64,000 nt of DNA from Lumbricus terrestris. Its lineage: Eukaryota; Annelida; Clitellata; Crassiclitellata; Lumbricidae. Numbering within the stretch: position 1 is the stretch's first letter; every line of letters starts with the position of its first letter. A program made the position numbers and the translations under genes. Of this stretch, positions 45,700-55,257 are shown in pieces. The stretch lies in the NCBI GenBank assembly GCA_949752735.1, contig OX457036.1, positions 87,397,487 through 87,461,486 of the forward strand, read 5' to 3'. The notes beneath the pieces were generated by a model that saw only the letters and a list, made by a program, of their open reading frames with translations, had not been told where the DNA came from and searched no databases.

Positions 45700-45738
45700 G
45701 TCATTGGGCTGCACACCTGTCAGATTTCAGATCTGTAG
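45700..45738 (+). CDS. PAN-only copy B, exon 2 (microexon homolog with stop)
   Basis: After TTTTTGCAG the sequence reads VIGLHTCQISDL and TAG. Its Cys (residue 119) corresponds to the microexon Cys of the larger genes. Where those genes splice after 31 nt, this copy has TCAG/ATCTG without a GT donor and runs into the stop, ending the protein after the PAN domain. Confidence 0.75.
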   Translation, partial: VIGLHTCQISDL

Positions 45739-46035
45739 GGCATCCAGAAATTGTCGACGGATTTCCTACACGTAGTGCCGAGCCTGCATAAAATGTCAAC
45801 ACAAAGACGACCTGAAGCTGACTGAACCTTTAGTAATAATATTATCCACCGGATTCCATAAAACCTATTTATATTCGTACAAACCTACAATCCACATCAG
45901 GATCTTACAGCTTTGCTTCAAACGTCGAAGAAATGACATATTCCGTTTTCTGCACGAAACGTTTTTCTTAACTCTGCGGAGACTCAAAGCCTTGGCAGCC
46001 TTGCAGCACACTGCTATGTAAATCAATGACGGAAT

Positions 46036-46304
46036 CAGTGGCGTAGCCAAGAGGGTGGGTTTCGGTGGTTAAAATTCCCCATTGGCTTAGAATTTTTTTT
46101 AATGGTTATTTATCCACTTAAATAAGAAAACAAAACAATTGCTTGTAGTAGGACCTAGCAATTGTTTTTCTTACTTTATTCCCTTTGTTAATTTATTCCC
46201 TTTTTATTTACTGTAATACTGTTGGGTCGGTGTCAGGAAGGGCTTCCGGCCAGGCCATAAAACCCCCAAAACCCCTCCATCAAAAAATCCTGGCTACGCC
46301 ACAG
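46036..46304. mobile_element. CAGTGGCGTAGCC hAT-type MITE
   Basis: A 269-bp element, ends CAGTGGCGTAG and CTACGCCACAG, flanked by GACGGAAT (46028-46035) and GACGGTAT (46305-46312). Copy A at about 21310 has one uninterrupted target (ATGATGGGATCGC). Internally related to 61613-61873 (GCAATTGCTTGTAGTA and TTACTTTATTCCC). Confidence 0.85.
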
Positions 46305-46368
46305 GACGGTATCGCAATTTTTTTTACGCAGCTTTCAGTGAACAATGAACATGATACATTATTTTCGT

Positions 46369-46374
46369 AATAAA
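46369..46374 (+). promoter_or_regulatory. Candidate polyadenylation signal AATAAA, PAN-only copy B
   Basis: Conserved with 21376-21381 in copy A; about 630 bases after the stop because a MITE was inserted between them. Confidence 0.4.
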
Positions 46375-46472
46375 AACGTATAAACTTCGTCAAAATGTTG
46401 TATAACGGAAAATTGATATTGAGAATATTATACTTGAAAAAATACACCAAGAATACTGTCACTGTCATTGTG

Positions 46473-46510
46473 GGCGCGGTGGTGTAGTGGGTATGTTCGT
46501 TGTCTTGCCA
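46473..46510 (+). mobile_element. SINE head, remainder deleted
   Basis: GGGCGCGGTGGTGTAGTGGG matches the first bases of the full SINE at 21469-21690. Sequence then jumps to what in copy A lies about 400 bases on, so an internal deletion removed most of the SINE and its right flank. Confidence 0.65.
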
Positions 46511-46512
46511 AT

Positions 46513-47223
46513 TACCCAGAATGATACACAAATAACTTCTTGCCAGTTGCACGATTTCATAAATTCATAGATAGTTGAATCGAATTATGCCCAAGGTTTT
46601 AAGTATGACGCAGAGTAGCAAATTAGTTGCCAAATTTGGCATCGCTGACACATCACTGAAATCAGGAAAAGGCAGGTGCTAGCTGCCTTGCTTTTCTTGT
46701 AAAGATGTCCTTTTGAAGATTAATATTAGGCCTAGTGCTGGGCCAATTCTGCATGAAAGGCTAACGTTCTACACAAAGTACAAAAGACAAACAGACGAAT
46801 GACTGTAGTTTGAATAAAATTTCTTTTAACACTATGTTTGAAGTTTGAATAACATTTTCTTTTAACACTATGCAAAGCACAACTCTACTGATGTAAGAAG
46901 AAGTGAATCTGACAACCTGCAATACAGAAAATGTTGGACTAGGCCTACATATATGTGAGATGGTACTACGGAAACAGAGTTAACTGTATTCCTATCTAAC
47001 ACTAAATGCAGCAGAAGCTGTTAGCCGACAACAAGAATACAATAAAATATTCAAGGTGAAGATCATCATGCATTAAAGTTGCATGTGTGCATACTCAAGT
47101 TATACTCTTTCTCACAAATAGCTTAACCAATCACGAATGTCTCATAAATACAGTGCTTAGAAAGTCAATAAAATTCGCTGTTACATTAAATCAGCTGAAA
47201 CTGCATGCGCTTGCTTTTAAACA
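46513..47223. other. 3' flank of gene B
   Basis: Aligns with 21900-22526. Includes a local duplication of AGTTTGAATAACATTT-type text near 46807-46870. No gene. Confidence 0.5.
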
Positions 47224-47738
47224 TTAAGCTTGCTTTAACTTCATGTAACTGTAAACGAATTGTATGGGAGGACCAAAAGGAACACTATAGAAAAGACCAG
47301 TCTTTCCGGCTCCGTTCAAGGCTATAGAGGCAGACGTCATGCTCGCAGTGCAGCCGTACCACCATCCACCTTTCGCCGCTATGGCATGCTCTGCACAACA
47401 ACATGGCTGATTGTTCACATCCTTTGTAGAAAATTTGTACTTTCGACTGGTTGTTCCAAATGGATCATAGCTTCCAACCACGCCACTCATGAGATACGTG
47501 TAGCCATCGCTCTCGCCGTCCTGTATGTAGTTGTTATAGGCAATAGGCATCAGTATCCCAAATTCATCCTTCAAGTCCATGCAGAGCTTCCAAGTTTTCC
47601 CGTTGTTAGTCATTTGATGAACTTCTTCCAATCCCCTCCAGTATCCGCCGTTGGAATCGCTGAATCCATGCTTGTAGGAATACCACGGCTGATCCAGTCC
47701 GAAGCCTAGGTTGACCTCAAGTAGAAGGTTGGGCGTTC
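47224..47738 (-). CDS. Gene B, exon 4: fibrinogen-related domain
   Basis: Acceptor GCGTACAG, then two bases completing Gly; 170 residues to a TAA stop. Domain landmarks: WYSYKHGF and GGYWRGLEEVHQMTN (about 20-48), CMDLKDEFG, DGESDGYTYLMSG, KFSTKD, CCCAEH, GGWWYGC and a C-terminal YSYMKLKQA, matching the GFG...YW.G, FST.D, CA...WWY..C and MK signature of fibrinogen C-terminal domains. The N-terminal third is shorter than usual, three Cys occur in a row, and DVNNQP stands where calcium-binding DxDND is expected. Close to gene A exon 4, less so to gene C. Confidence 0.9.
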
Positions 47739-48295
47739 CTGTACGCAAGAACAACCAATGCATAATATCTGATACAGCATCACAAAGATCACGATTGTGG
47801 TTATTTCTCGAGTACTGTTAACGACAATGGAAAAATACAAAGATCTGTTCTATAGAAAATGTTGACTCCAAAGTGACAATAAATAAATGATTGCAATGAC
47901 CCATCTCCGCGCCCAGAACACTGTTGTTGCTCAATGCTATTATCCTCTAAAATGCGGTAGAATTTGTGCTTAGCATTTGCATTCACATTCAAATGTTGTG
48001 TATAATTCATGCTGCTATGCAAATTACAAGTTCTTATGGTTGCCTTTCTCGTATAATTTATGGTGACTAAATGATAAAAAATTATTCTCGGTTGCGACAC
48101 CTAGATTTTGAAAGTCTTTCCTTGTAGGCTATCATTGCATTCTGATAAGTAGGTCATGTAATTTCCATTTGACTTAAATCCTATGTCGTTCAAATAATGT
48201 TTATCCTCTTGCAGATTACTTCTATGCCATGCGGACCATCTGAGTAAAATGACCTGATTGCGGTTTGTTTTTGATGAGTCTTCGGTTGATGCCTC
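47739..48295. other. Intron 3 of gene B
   Basis: Only 857 bases to exon 3, against 8.1 kb in gene A, because the foldback, LINE and hAT insertions are absent. No exon seen inside. Confidence 0.6.
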
Positions 48296-48545
48296 GTGTA
48301 TTATTTATCATTAACGATAACTTATAATTCAACATCATCAATCATTAATTTATTATTTATCATTAATCAATAGTTTATTATTTAGCATTTATCAATCACG
48401 TATTTTTTTTATCGTTATCAGTTGTTTATTATTTACCATTTGTCAATCACTTATTATTATCATTTATCATTATAAATCAGTTATAACATATTATCATTCA
48501 TCGTTTATTATTTATCATTGTCAGTCATTTATTATTTATCATTCA
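48296..48545. repeat. Degenerate TTTATCATT-type simple repeat, copy B
   Basis: Paralog of 23633-23940. Confidence 0.75.
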
Positions 48546-48595
48546 TCAGTAACTTTAGCGATGAAACCGAGAAATTATAAGAACTCTCTACTCAC

Positions 48596-49951
48596 CTATA
48601 ATGGCATCACAACCGATAATAGCTGGTATAGAAGGTGGCACCAGAATAGTCGACAAGGAGGTTGTTGCAATAGTGGTGAGACGCGTTGAGGCTTTTTTCG
48701 TCGAAGTGATAACTGAAGATTTCGTAGAAGATACGGATTTGAGTGAGGTTGTTGGAGACAAGGTCCTGGTTGAGATTGCTGAAGATAAGACTTTGGCTGA
48801 AGTTGTAGAAGATAAGAATTTAGCTGTAGTTGTTGAAAATAGGAATTTGGCTGAAGTTGATGAAGATAAAAATTTGCCTGAAGTTGTTGTAGATAAAAAT
48901 TTGCCTGAAGTTGTTGAAGATAAATGCTTTGCTGAGGTTGTTGAAGATAAGGATTCATCTGAGAATGTTGTAGGTAAGACTTTGAGTGATGTTGTTGAAG
49001 ATAAGAGCTCAGCAGAGACTTTGAAAGATAAGGATTTAGCCTTGATGGTTGAAGATAAGGATTCTGGTGAGGCTGTTGGTGGTTTGGCTGAGTATGTTGA
49101 TGATAAGAATTTGGTTAAGGTTGTTGAAGATAAGGGTTCAGCAGAGACTTTTAAAGATAAGGATTCGGCCTTGATGGTTGAAGATAAGGATTCTGGTGAG
49201 GCTGTGGGTGATAATGGTTCAGCAGAGACTTTGAAAGATAAGGATTCGGCCCTGATGGTTGAAGATAAGGATTCTGGTGAGGCTGTTGGTGATAAGGGTT
49301 CAGCAGAGACTTTGAAAGATAAGGATTCGGCCTTGATGGTTGAAGATAAGGATTCTGGTGAGGCTGTTGGTGATAAGGGTTCAGCAGAGACTTTGAAAGA
49401 TAAGGATTCGGCCTTGATGGTTGAAGATAAGGATTCTGGTGAGGCTGTTGGTGATAAGGGTTCAGCAGAGACTTTGAAAGATAAGGATTCGGCCTTGATG
49501 GTTGAAGATAAGGATTCTGGTGAGGCTGTTGGTGATAAGGGTTCAGCAGAGACTTTGAAAGATAAGGATTCGGCCTTGATGGTTGAAGATAAGGATTCTG
49601 GTGAGGCTGTTGGTGATAATGGTTCAGCAGAGACTTTGAAAGATAAGGATTCGGCCTTGATGGTTGAAGATAAGGATTCTGGTGAGGCTGTTGGTGATAA
49701 AGTTTCGGGTGAGTATGCTAATGATACGAATTTGGTTAAGGTTGTTGAAGATAAGGGTTCAGCAGAGATTATGAAAGATGATTTGACTGAGGCAGCTGAA
49801 TATAGAGATTCGGCTGAGACTGTTAATGATAAGGGTTCGGCTGTAGCTATTGAAGATAAGGATTCGGGGGAAGTTGTTGATGATGTCAACTGCACTGGAC
49901 TAGTGGTCGACACTTCGAATGTACCCGTCAACGCTGGTCCTGCCGTTGACT
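48596..49951 (-). CDS. Gene B, exon 3: expanded Ser/Thr mucin-like repeats (451 codons)
   Basis: Acceptor CCATGGAAG and donor ATAG/GTGAGT; phase 1 in and out. Codes for nine-residue units (consensus like S-x-E-S-L-S-S-T-x). In the middle, three different units form a 27-residue super-repeat (SAEPLSPTA, SPESLSSTI, KAESLSFKV) present about seven times almost without change. Such Ser/Thr arrays are usually O-glycosylated stalks; no Cys occurs until GCDAII at the end. The near identity of the repeats against the divergence of the rest means recent tandem expansion. It accounts for the predicted 744-residue protein being 202 residues longer than gene A. Confidence 0.9.
49135..49700. repeat. 81-bp tandem repeat array in gene B exon 3
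   Basis: GGTTCAGCAGAGACTTT recurs with an 81-base period at about 49135, 49216, 49297, 49378, 49459, 49540 and 49621; each unit consists of three 27-base subunits beginning GATAAGG. Gene A has a single diverged unit at this place. Confidence 0.95.
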
Positions 49952-51245
49952 CTTCCATGGGAAACACAATTGCGAAAATAAATAAATGTAAGCATAGGTT
50001 CAGTGCACCTTATTCCACAATTCATAAAATTGAGCAATAGACTAGCTTTAATTTGCGTTACATTTGAATGTGACATAGCCTACTATGCACATTATACAGC
50101 AAACGTTAACTTAATATAATATCGAGTTTGCTTTTCATAGGTTCAGAATAGGCCTACACATTACAGAGCATTGTAGGGCCTACTCGTATGCAAGCGTGCG
50201 ATCATCAATTCCGACATCGAGCGAAAATTGGCAGAACCGAACTACATTCCGTCCACGGATATAATTCGACTCTTAGGTCTATTATTTCCATATTTTCTTG
50301 CAAATTTCTCTGGACCGATTTGTCCCGAAGATTTTACCTTGGCGCAAACGATCCAAGGAATTGTCCTTGACGGGTTCATTTGGTCAAACTTTGGTGAGTG
50401 TTCAAGGCTTTGCGACATCTTGTGATTGTTGTTATTTACTCACGTACCAAACTGTTGTCCTTCGACGCCTTTTCGACACCCATTCAATCCTTCATTCTGA
50501 GACACCTGGACTATTGTAACTTAGGCCTAGTTAAAAATTTGCTTCAATTCTGCCACATCAATCGAAATCGCAATCATGCATTTATATTGCGTTACGTCAG
50601 GAAAAACTATGCAGAGGTGCTCCCGACCTAACATCACCAAATCACAATCAAAGAGAATTGTTTTCAAACGTTTGCGGAAAAGGGACAGAGAAGGACAAAG
50701 AAGTTCAGCACGGAGACTGCTTATAAACAGATTCCACAAAGATGGACCAAAAACAATGAACCTTTTATGCAGCACTGTGAAAGTTCAATCCATAATGACA
50801 ACCAGGTCACCTTAATTTAACTCAATCGTCGCTCATGCTTTTCACATTCCCTGGGATATTTGCGAAAGTTTTCGCATAATAATCAAACTCTTTCTGCGTT
50901 TTCCGAGTCAGCATTTTTGACAATCAGCGTATCTAACAGCCTCTGAGAACTGTTTTTATCCCACGCGTTCTTACGACGATTCGGTTGCGTCGTACTTTTT
51001 CACGAACAATTGAGAACAAGCTACTCCCTGAACATGCTTAATTTATAACCAGAAAGAAAATTCAACCTACTTGAAACCGTGCTTTGCCAATCTGAAAAAG
51101 TGTTTTGCTTATACTCAATTTTGTTGCTTACACAGGTGCTTTACATAAATATTATACCAAGAAGCATTTGCACGTATGAATTCGTACTTTCGTAATTATT
51201 TGCATAATTTATAAATCTTAGTGCACATTATTTATCGTTTATCGA
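49952..51245. repeat. Block gamma flank, intron 2 of gene B
   Basis: Paralogous to 31923-33193. Shared broken frames only; no gene. Confidence 0.7.
50527..50775 (-). mobile_element. LINE C-terminal fragment, old
   Basis: Minus strand FIVFGPSLWN followed by LISSLRAELL-like sequence; paralog of 32480-32760. Confidence 0.6.
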
Positions 51246-51306
51246 TCATCATCATCATCATCATCGTCATCGTCATCGTCATCATCATCGTCATCGTCAT
51301 CGTCAA

Positions 51307-51402
<96 letters not shown>

Positions 51403-51412
51403 TATCATCATC
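51246..51412. repeat. (ATC)n/(GTC)n microsatellite at an RTE 3' end
   Basis: About 55 triplets, ATC and GTC mixed at left, pure ATC at right. Paralog of 33194-33381. Confidence 0.95.
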
Positions 51413-52985
51413 AAGGGGCCAGTGCCCGAACGTGCCCGCTTCCATCCTCGTTATCCCTCGCCATTTTTGTCTTTCCAAGGCCGCATGTGTCAGGTCTTGT
51501 ACAATGTACATGTATTGGTGCTCTGCACCAGTTTGTTATGTTATCATAGGCGTAGGAGGCGAGGGTCCAGGGGGGGGCAAATGTCCCCAAATTTCTGGCA
51601 ACTGTGTTTTTCGGGCAAAAGAGGAACGGACGGGGAACACAATTCGGAAATTGTTTTCGGGTAACCAGGTACAGGCGCATTTTTTGCTAGCACACCGGGG
51701 TAAAAAGCTAACTTTTCTGAAGATTTACAGGAAATGACTAAAAAAAAGGTCATCAGATTTTTCGGGCAAAAAAATGTTGCCCTCCACTTCCGAAATGTCC
51801 CCTACGCCTATGTATGTTATCCAGCCATTCCATGTGTGGTCTACCCCTCCTGTTGACTCCCTACATTTTTTCGAACATCACCCTCTTGATTTTTACGTCA
51901 TCACTCATTCTGCAAATGTGACCAAATAGCTCCAGCTTCCTGGTTATTACTATCTGCATAAGGTTTTCTGTGACTCATGTAGTTTTGAGTTTGTCATTTT
52001 CTGCATCCATCCAATACTCATCAATTTTCTCTAGCTTTTCCTCTCTAAGGCTAATATCTTTGACTGAATTTCTTTTGTTCTTGTCCATGCCTCGCCTGAA
52101 ACGCAGGTTCTCAGTACTTCTAATTTTGTTTGTACCTCTTTCTTGTTGTCTAAGTCATGTGTTTTGATGCATCCTAGATATGTAAATTTTCCTACAATCT
52201 CTATTTGGTTACCGTCTATTTCCATCTTCCTATGTAATTCCTTTGCCCCAAACACCATCGTTTTGGTCTTCTCAAAATTCATGAAAAGACCATACATATA
52301 TTAATATTCTCTCCGCTGATCTTTACTCCTCCTCCTTCCTCCCTGGTCTTGTCTAGTAGGCCTACTCTTTCCAAAAGATTGAAGAACATGTCTGGCGAGA
52401 TCTTTTGCCTCTGCCGATGCTGAACCACCGGCCAATCTCTCCGCACATCCTTACCGCCGTCTTTGCATTGCTGCTAACTTCTCTTAGTATTCGCACCAGC
52501 TTGTTTTCTACAGTAACTCCATATTATGAGTCCATGGACACCCATGTTACGCTCTGGTCGATGATATCAAAGGCTTTTTGAAAATCGATGAAGCAGTTGT
52601 AGATTTTCTTTTCTTTTCTTCTAGTCTTCTCGCCAATCAGTCTCAGTGTTAAGATTTGTTGAGTCGTACTTCTGCTCTCTCGGAATCTGGCCTGTTCGTC
52701 TGCTCTGTAGCCTATTCCTCTGTCTGTGCTCGGAGTCTCTGAGTTAGAGCCGACATCAGCACTTTCCCCAGCTGGCTCAATAACGCGATGTTTTTATAGT
52801 TGCTACATTACTTACGCTTCCCATTTGTGTAATACGATTATGATTGACGTTTTCCATTCTTCGGAATCTTCCGGCATGTGACCTTCTCTATATGTTATCC
52901 TGCAGATCTGGCGTTGTTCCTTTATTACCTCGTCTCCTCTTCTAATCCGTATTTTATCATTTCTCCTGCTACGCCATTTCCCCAG
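51413..52985 (-). mobile_element. RTE-type LINE remnant in intron 2 of gene B
   Basis: Paralog of 33382-34880, further decayed. Minus-strand piece FEKTKTMVFGAKELHRKMEI is the region after the RT FADD box. Two MITEs (51545-51812, and 52990-53235 just beyond) landed in or beside it after the duplication. Confidence 0.75.
51545..51812. mobile_element. CATAGGCGTAGG hAT-type MITE
   Basis: A 268-bp element, ends CATAGGCGTAGGAGG and CCTACGCCTATG, flanked by TATGTTAT (51537-51544, 51813-51820). Copy A near 33500 (CTGTTATGTTATCCAG) is the empty site with a single target. Confidence 0.9.
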
Positions 52986-52989
52986 GGCT

Positions 52990-53235
52990 CATAGGCGGAG
53001 TTTGGTTTCCGTTGGGTTTTTCTGGGGGGGGGGGCTAAAAAACTTGGTCCAGAACGCGCGGCGCCGACAAAAAAATTTCTTGTCGGCCCCAAAATTGTTT
53101 TTGACCTTTTTTAGTCATTGGTTCGAAGTTTTGGGGGGCTAAACCCGAAAAAAGATACAATTTACACGGTAAAAAGCATGACTCTGGGGCTTCCTGGGAG
53201 CTCAGTCCCCTAGCCCCTGATAAACTCCGCCCATG
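52990..53235. mobile_element. CATAGGCGGAGTTT hAT-type MITE
   Basis: A 246-bp element, ends CATAGGCGGAGTTT and AAACTCCGCCCATG, flanked by CCAGGGCT (52982-52989, 53236-53243). Copy A near 34875 has the uninterrupted target. Confidence 0.9.
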
Positions 53236-53330
53236 CCAGGGCTTCATGATGGATTTCAGGATGGATTTACGAATGCTTAAATGAAATTAACGGAAACATT
53301 ATATTACGCATAGGTGGGAACATGGCGTAC

Positions 53331-53361
53331 CTGTACTTCGGCAACTCTGAAGACCGACAAC
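53331..53361 (-). CDS. Gene B, exon 2 (31-nt microexon)
   Basis: Acceptor TTGTTTCCACAG, 31 nt coding VVGLQSCRST plus one base, donor GTACGCC. Joined to exon 3 the split codon is GAG (Glu). Confidence 0.8.
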
Positions 53362-53533
53362 CTGTGGAAACAAGAGAAACTGAAAGCATTAAATGCACTA
53401 AGAACAAAACTTAGTCATGCAATGCATCGTTGTGCTCCAAAGTTATCATTGAAAAAAGTGTCTGCTTATTCTTAAAAATGAAGTCTAATCAAAATAGATT
53501 TTTTCCTATTGCAACTCATGCAGGTCATATCAT

Positions 53534-54803
53534 CAGGGCCTAGGACAGGGGGCCACTGGGGCCATTTGGCCCCAGGTCTCACTAGATAAAGGGCCTCGGA
53601 ATTTCGAAATTATTTGTAATAAATAACTCCTTAATTTAGTAAATCCCCATTTCAAGCAATAATTTATTGAAATGTGGAATTACGGAATCAAGGAGTTAGT
53701 CATTGAAATGACTACAAATTCTAATAATTTCGGGTCGAAATCGTTGACGTTAAATAATTGCAAACAGTAAAAAAACTGTAGACAAATGTTTCATAAATCT
53801 GTTATTAAGTTGTAAAACTGAAAGTTGTCAACACTCAACAGTCAAAACTCTATCGTAACTCATTAGTACTCATATTCATAAGTCAAAAACTCTAACATAA
53901 ATAATTGTTAATATGAATATATATTATATATATATATATAATTATATTGTTCTTATCATCTGATACCCTGTGGATAGTGTAGCCTACACAGTACACTATA
54001 CTATAGGCCTATTATACATATTGTTACTTTCTTAGTCTCTTAGTGTGGTGGTGTAGCCAGGAGTTGGAGTTTGGGAGAGTGTAGAAAATGAATGTGGTGG
54101 TGGACTAATTCAAGGGGAACGAGGCCGATGAGGGCACGATTAGGGTGTTTGTTTTTAACTTATGAAATTGATATTTAATCTACATCAAAACAGTTTTTAC
54201 AATATCAGTCAATTTGACAAAATTGACCGCTATGTCAATTTTATTGAAAAAATATCAAATATTCCCCCTATAACTCCCCTAACTATTAGTCTATTATATT
54301 ACATATAAATATTATTTTAACTTAATCTCATATAGAAAGATGAAGAGATCATTCGAAAGTGGACATGAGAAACGAAAGAAATTGGCTCGACAAAAGGAAG
54401 CTGCTTCAGCAAGCTGAAAATTTCAAATTTCTTTGCACATCCTGAAAATAGTTAGCCTATAGGCTGAGCTCAGCCAGACTGAAGATCATCGAGAAATAAA
54501 TTCATCACAAACAGAAAGTACCCTTCAAGAGACGTTGACGACTGTAACAAACGTGACAGAGAATGGAGTTTTGAACCAAAAATTATTTGATATAGAGCTG
54601 TCTGATTCATTATCAATTATTGATAATGAATCAGACAGCTCTAATTCAAATAATTTTCGTTTAAAATCTTTCAAATATTATGAGACATATTGACATTGGG
54701 GCAGGATCTCATAGCAATCCAGAATTTCGATGTAGATTCTTGAATGATAAGGCCTTGAAAATTAGTTGTGGCCCTGGGCCTCCAAATCCTGTCCTAGGCC
54801 CTG
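53534..54803 (+). mobile_element. hAT element remnant (CAGGGCCTAGGACAGG ends) in intron 1 of gene B
   Basis: A 1270-bp insertion with 16-bp inverted ends CAGGGCCTAGGACAGG, flanked by CATATCAT (53526-53533) and AATATCAT (54804-54811). At 54341 a short frame reads MKRSFESGHEKRKKLARQ and stops after 25 codons; this resembles the N-terminus of hAT transposases with a TTF/BED-like finger, so the element descends from an autonomous one. Genes A, 0 and C lack it. Confidence 0.8.
54594..54642. repeat. Perfect 24-bp palindrome with a single-base centre
   Basis: Arm 54594-54617 (AGAGCTGTCTGATTC...) is exactly complementary to 54619-54642. It lies in the hAT remnant; the left arm looks like its coding sequence (IELSDSLSI) so the right arm is an inverted microduplication. 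Confidence 0.9.
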
Positions 54804-54924
54804 AATATCATTATTATTAATAATGTAAATATCGACATGATTTAATACAGATAAGGTGAGTAAGCGTATAGCAGAGTGGGAAACAATTGGACCCCATTAC
54901 TACCAATAAACTAATCTTGCCTAC

Positions 54925-55257
54925 CTCAGCATGGTAACATCCTGCCATAACAGCACAGTTAGACGGAGCATAGTAAAAGAATTCACAGGTTCCTAGATCT
55001 CTTCGGTAGTTGTAGTTAGTACAGACGGAGTCTTGAAGACACTGCAAAGCACACAGAGCCCCGGGAGGAACACAGGAATCCGGGTCTGATAACAACGGCG
55101 ACAACTGGTCGACAGGAATAACAAGCGATGGTTCATCGATTGCACAAGTCACTGCTCCGTTGTCATCTTCCGTTTTCTCAAACGCAACTGCGGCGTTTCT
55201 CCACAAACTTCCAAAGCTGGAAGATATTAGGAAGAAAATTAAGCACTGAACTTTCAT
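54925..55257 (-). CDS. Gene B, exon 1: signal peptide and PAN/apple domain
   Basis: First exon of the predicted 744-residue protein (exons 54925-55257, 53331-53361, 48596-49951, 47224-47738). Starts MKVQCLIFFLISS, with the same eight Cys positions as gene A. An in-frame ATG 13 codons upstream (55296) exists only in this copy; I prefer the conserved one because it begins directly at the signal peptide. The donor is GAG/GTAGGC. Intron 1 contains the hAT remnant. Confidence 0.85.

Noticed and set aside
48601..50040. Open plus-strand frame of 479 codons (acidic, Glu/Asp/Val-rich repeats)
   Set aside because: It is antisense to gene B exon 3. The 27- and 81-nt periodicity keeps the opposite strand open; splice sites, phases and paralogy all support the minus strand. 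The same applies to 31220-32041.
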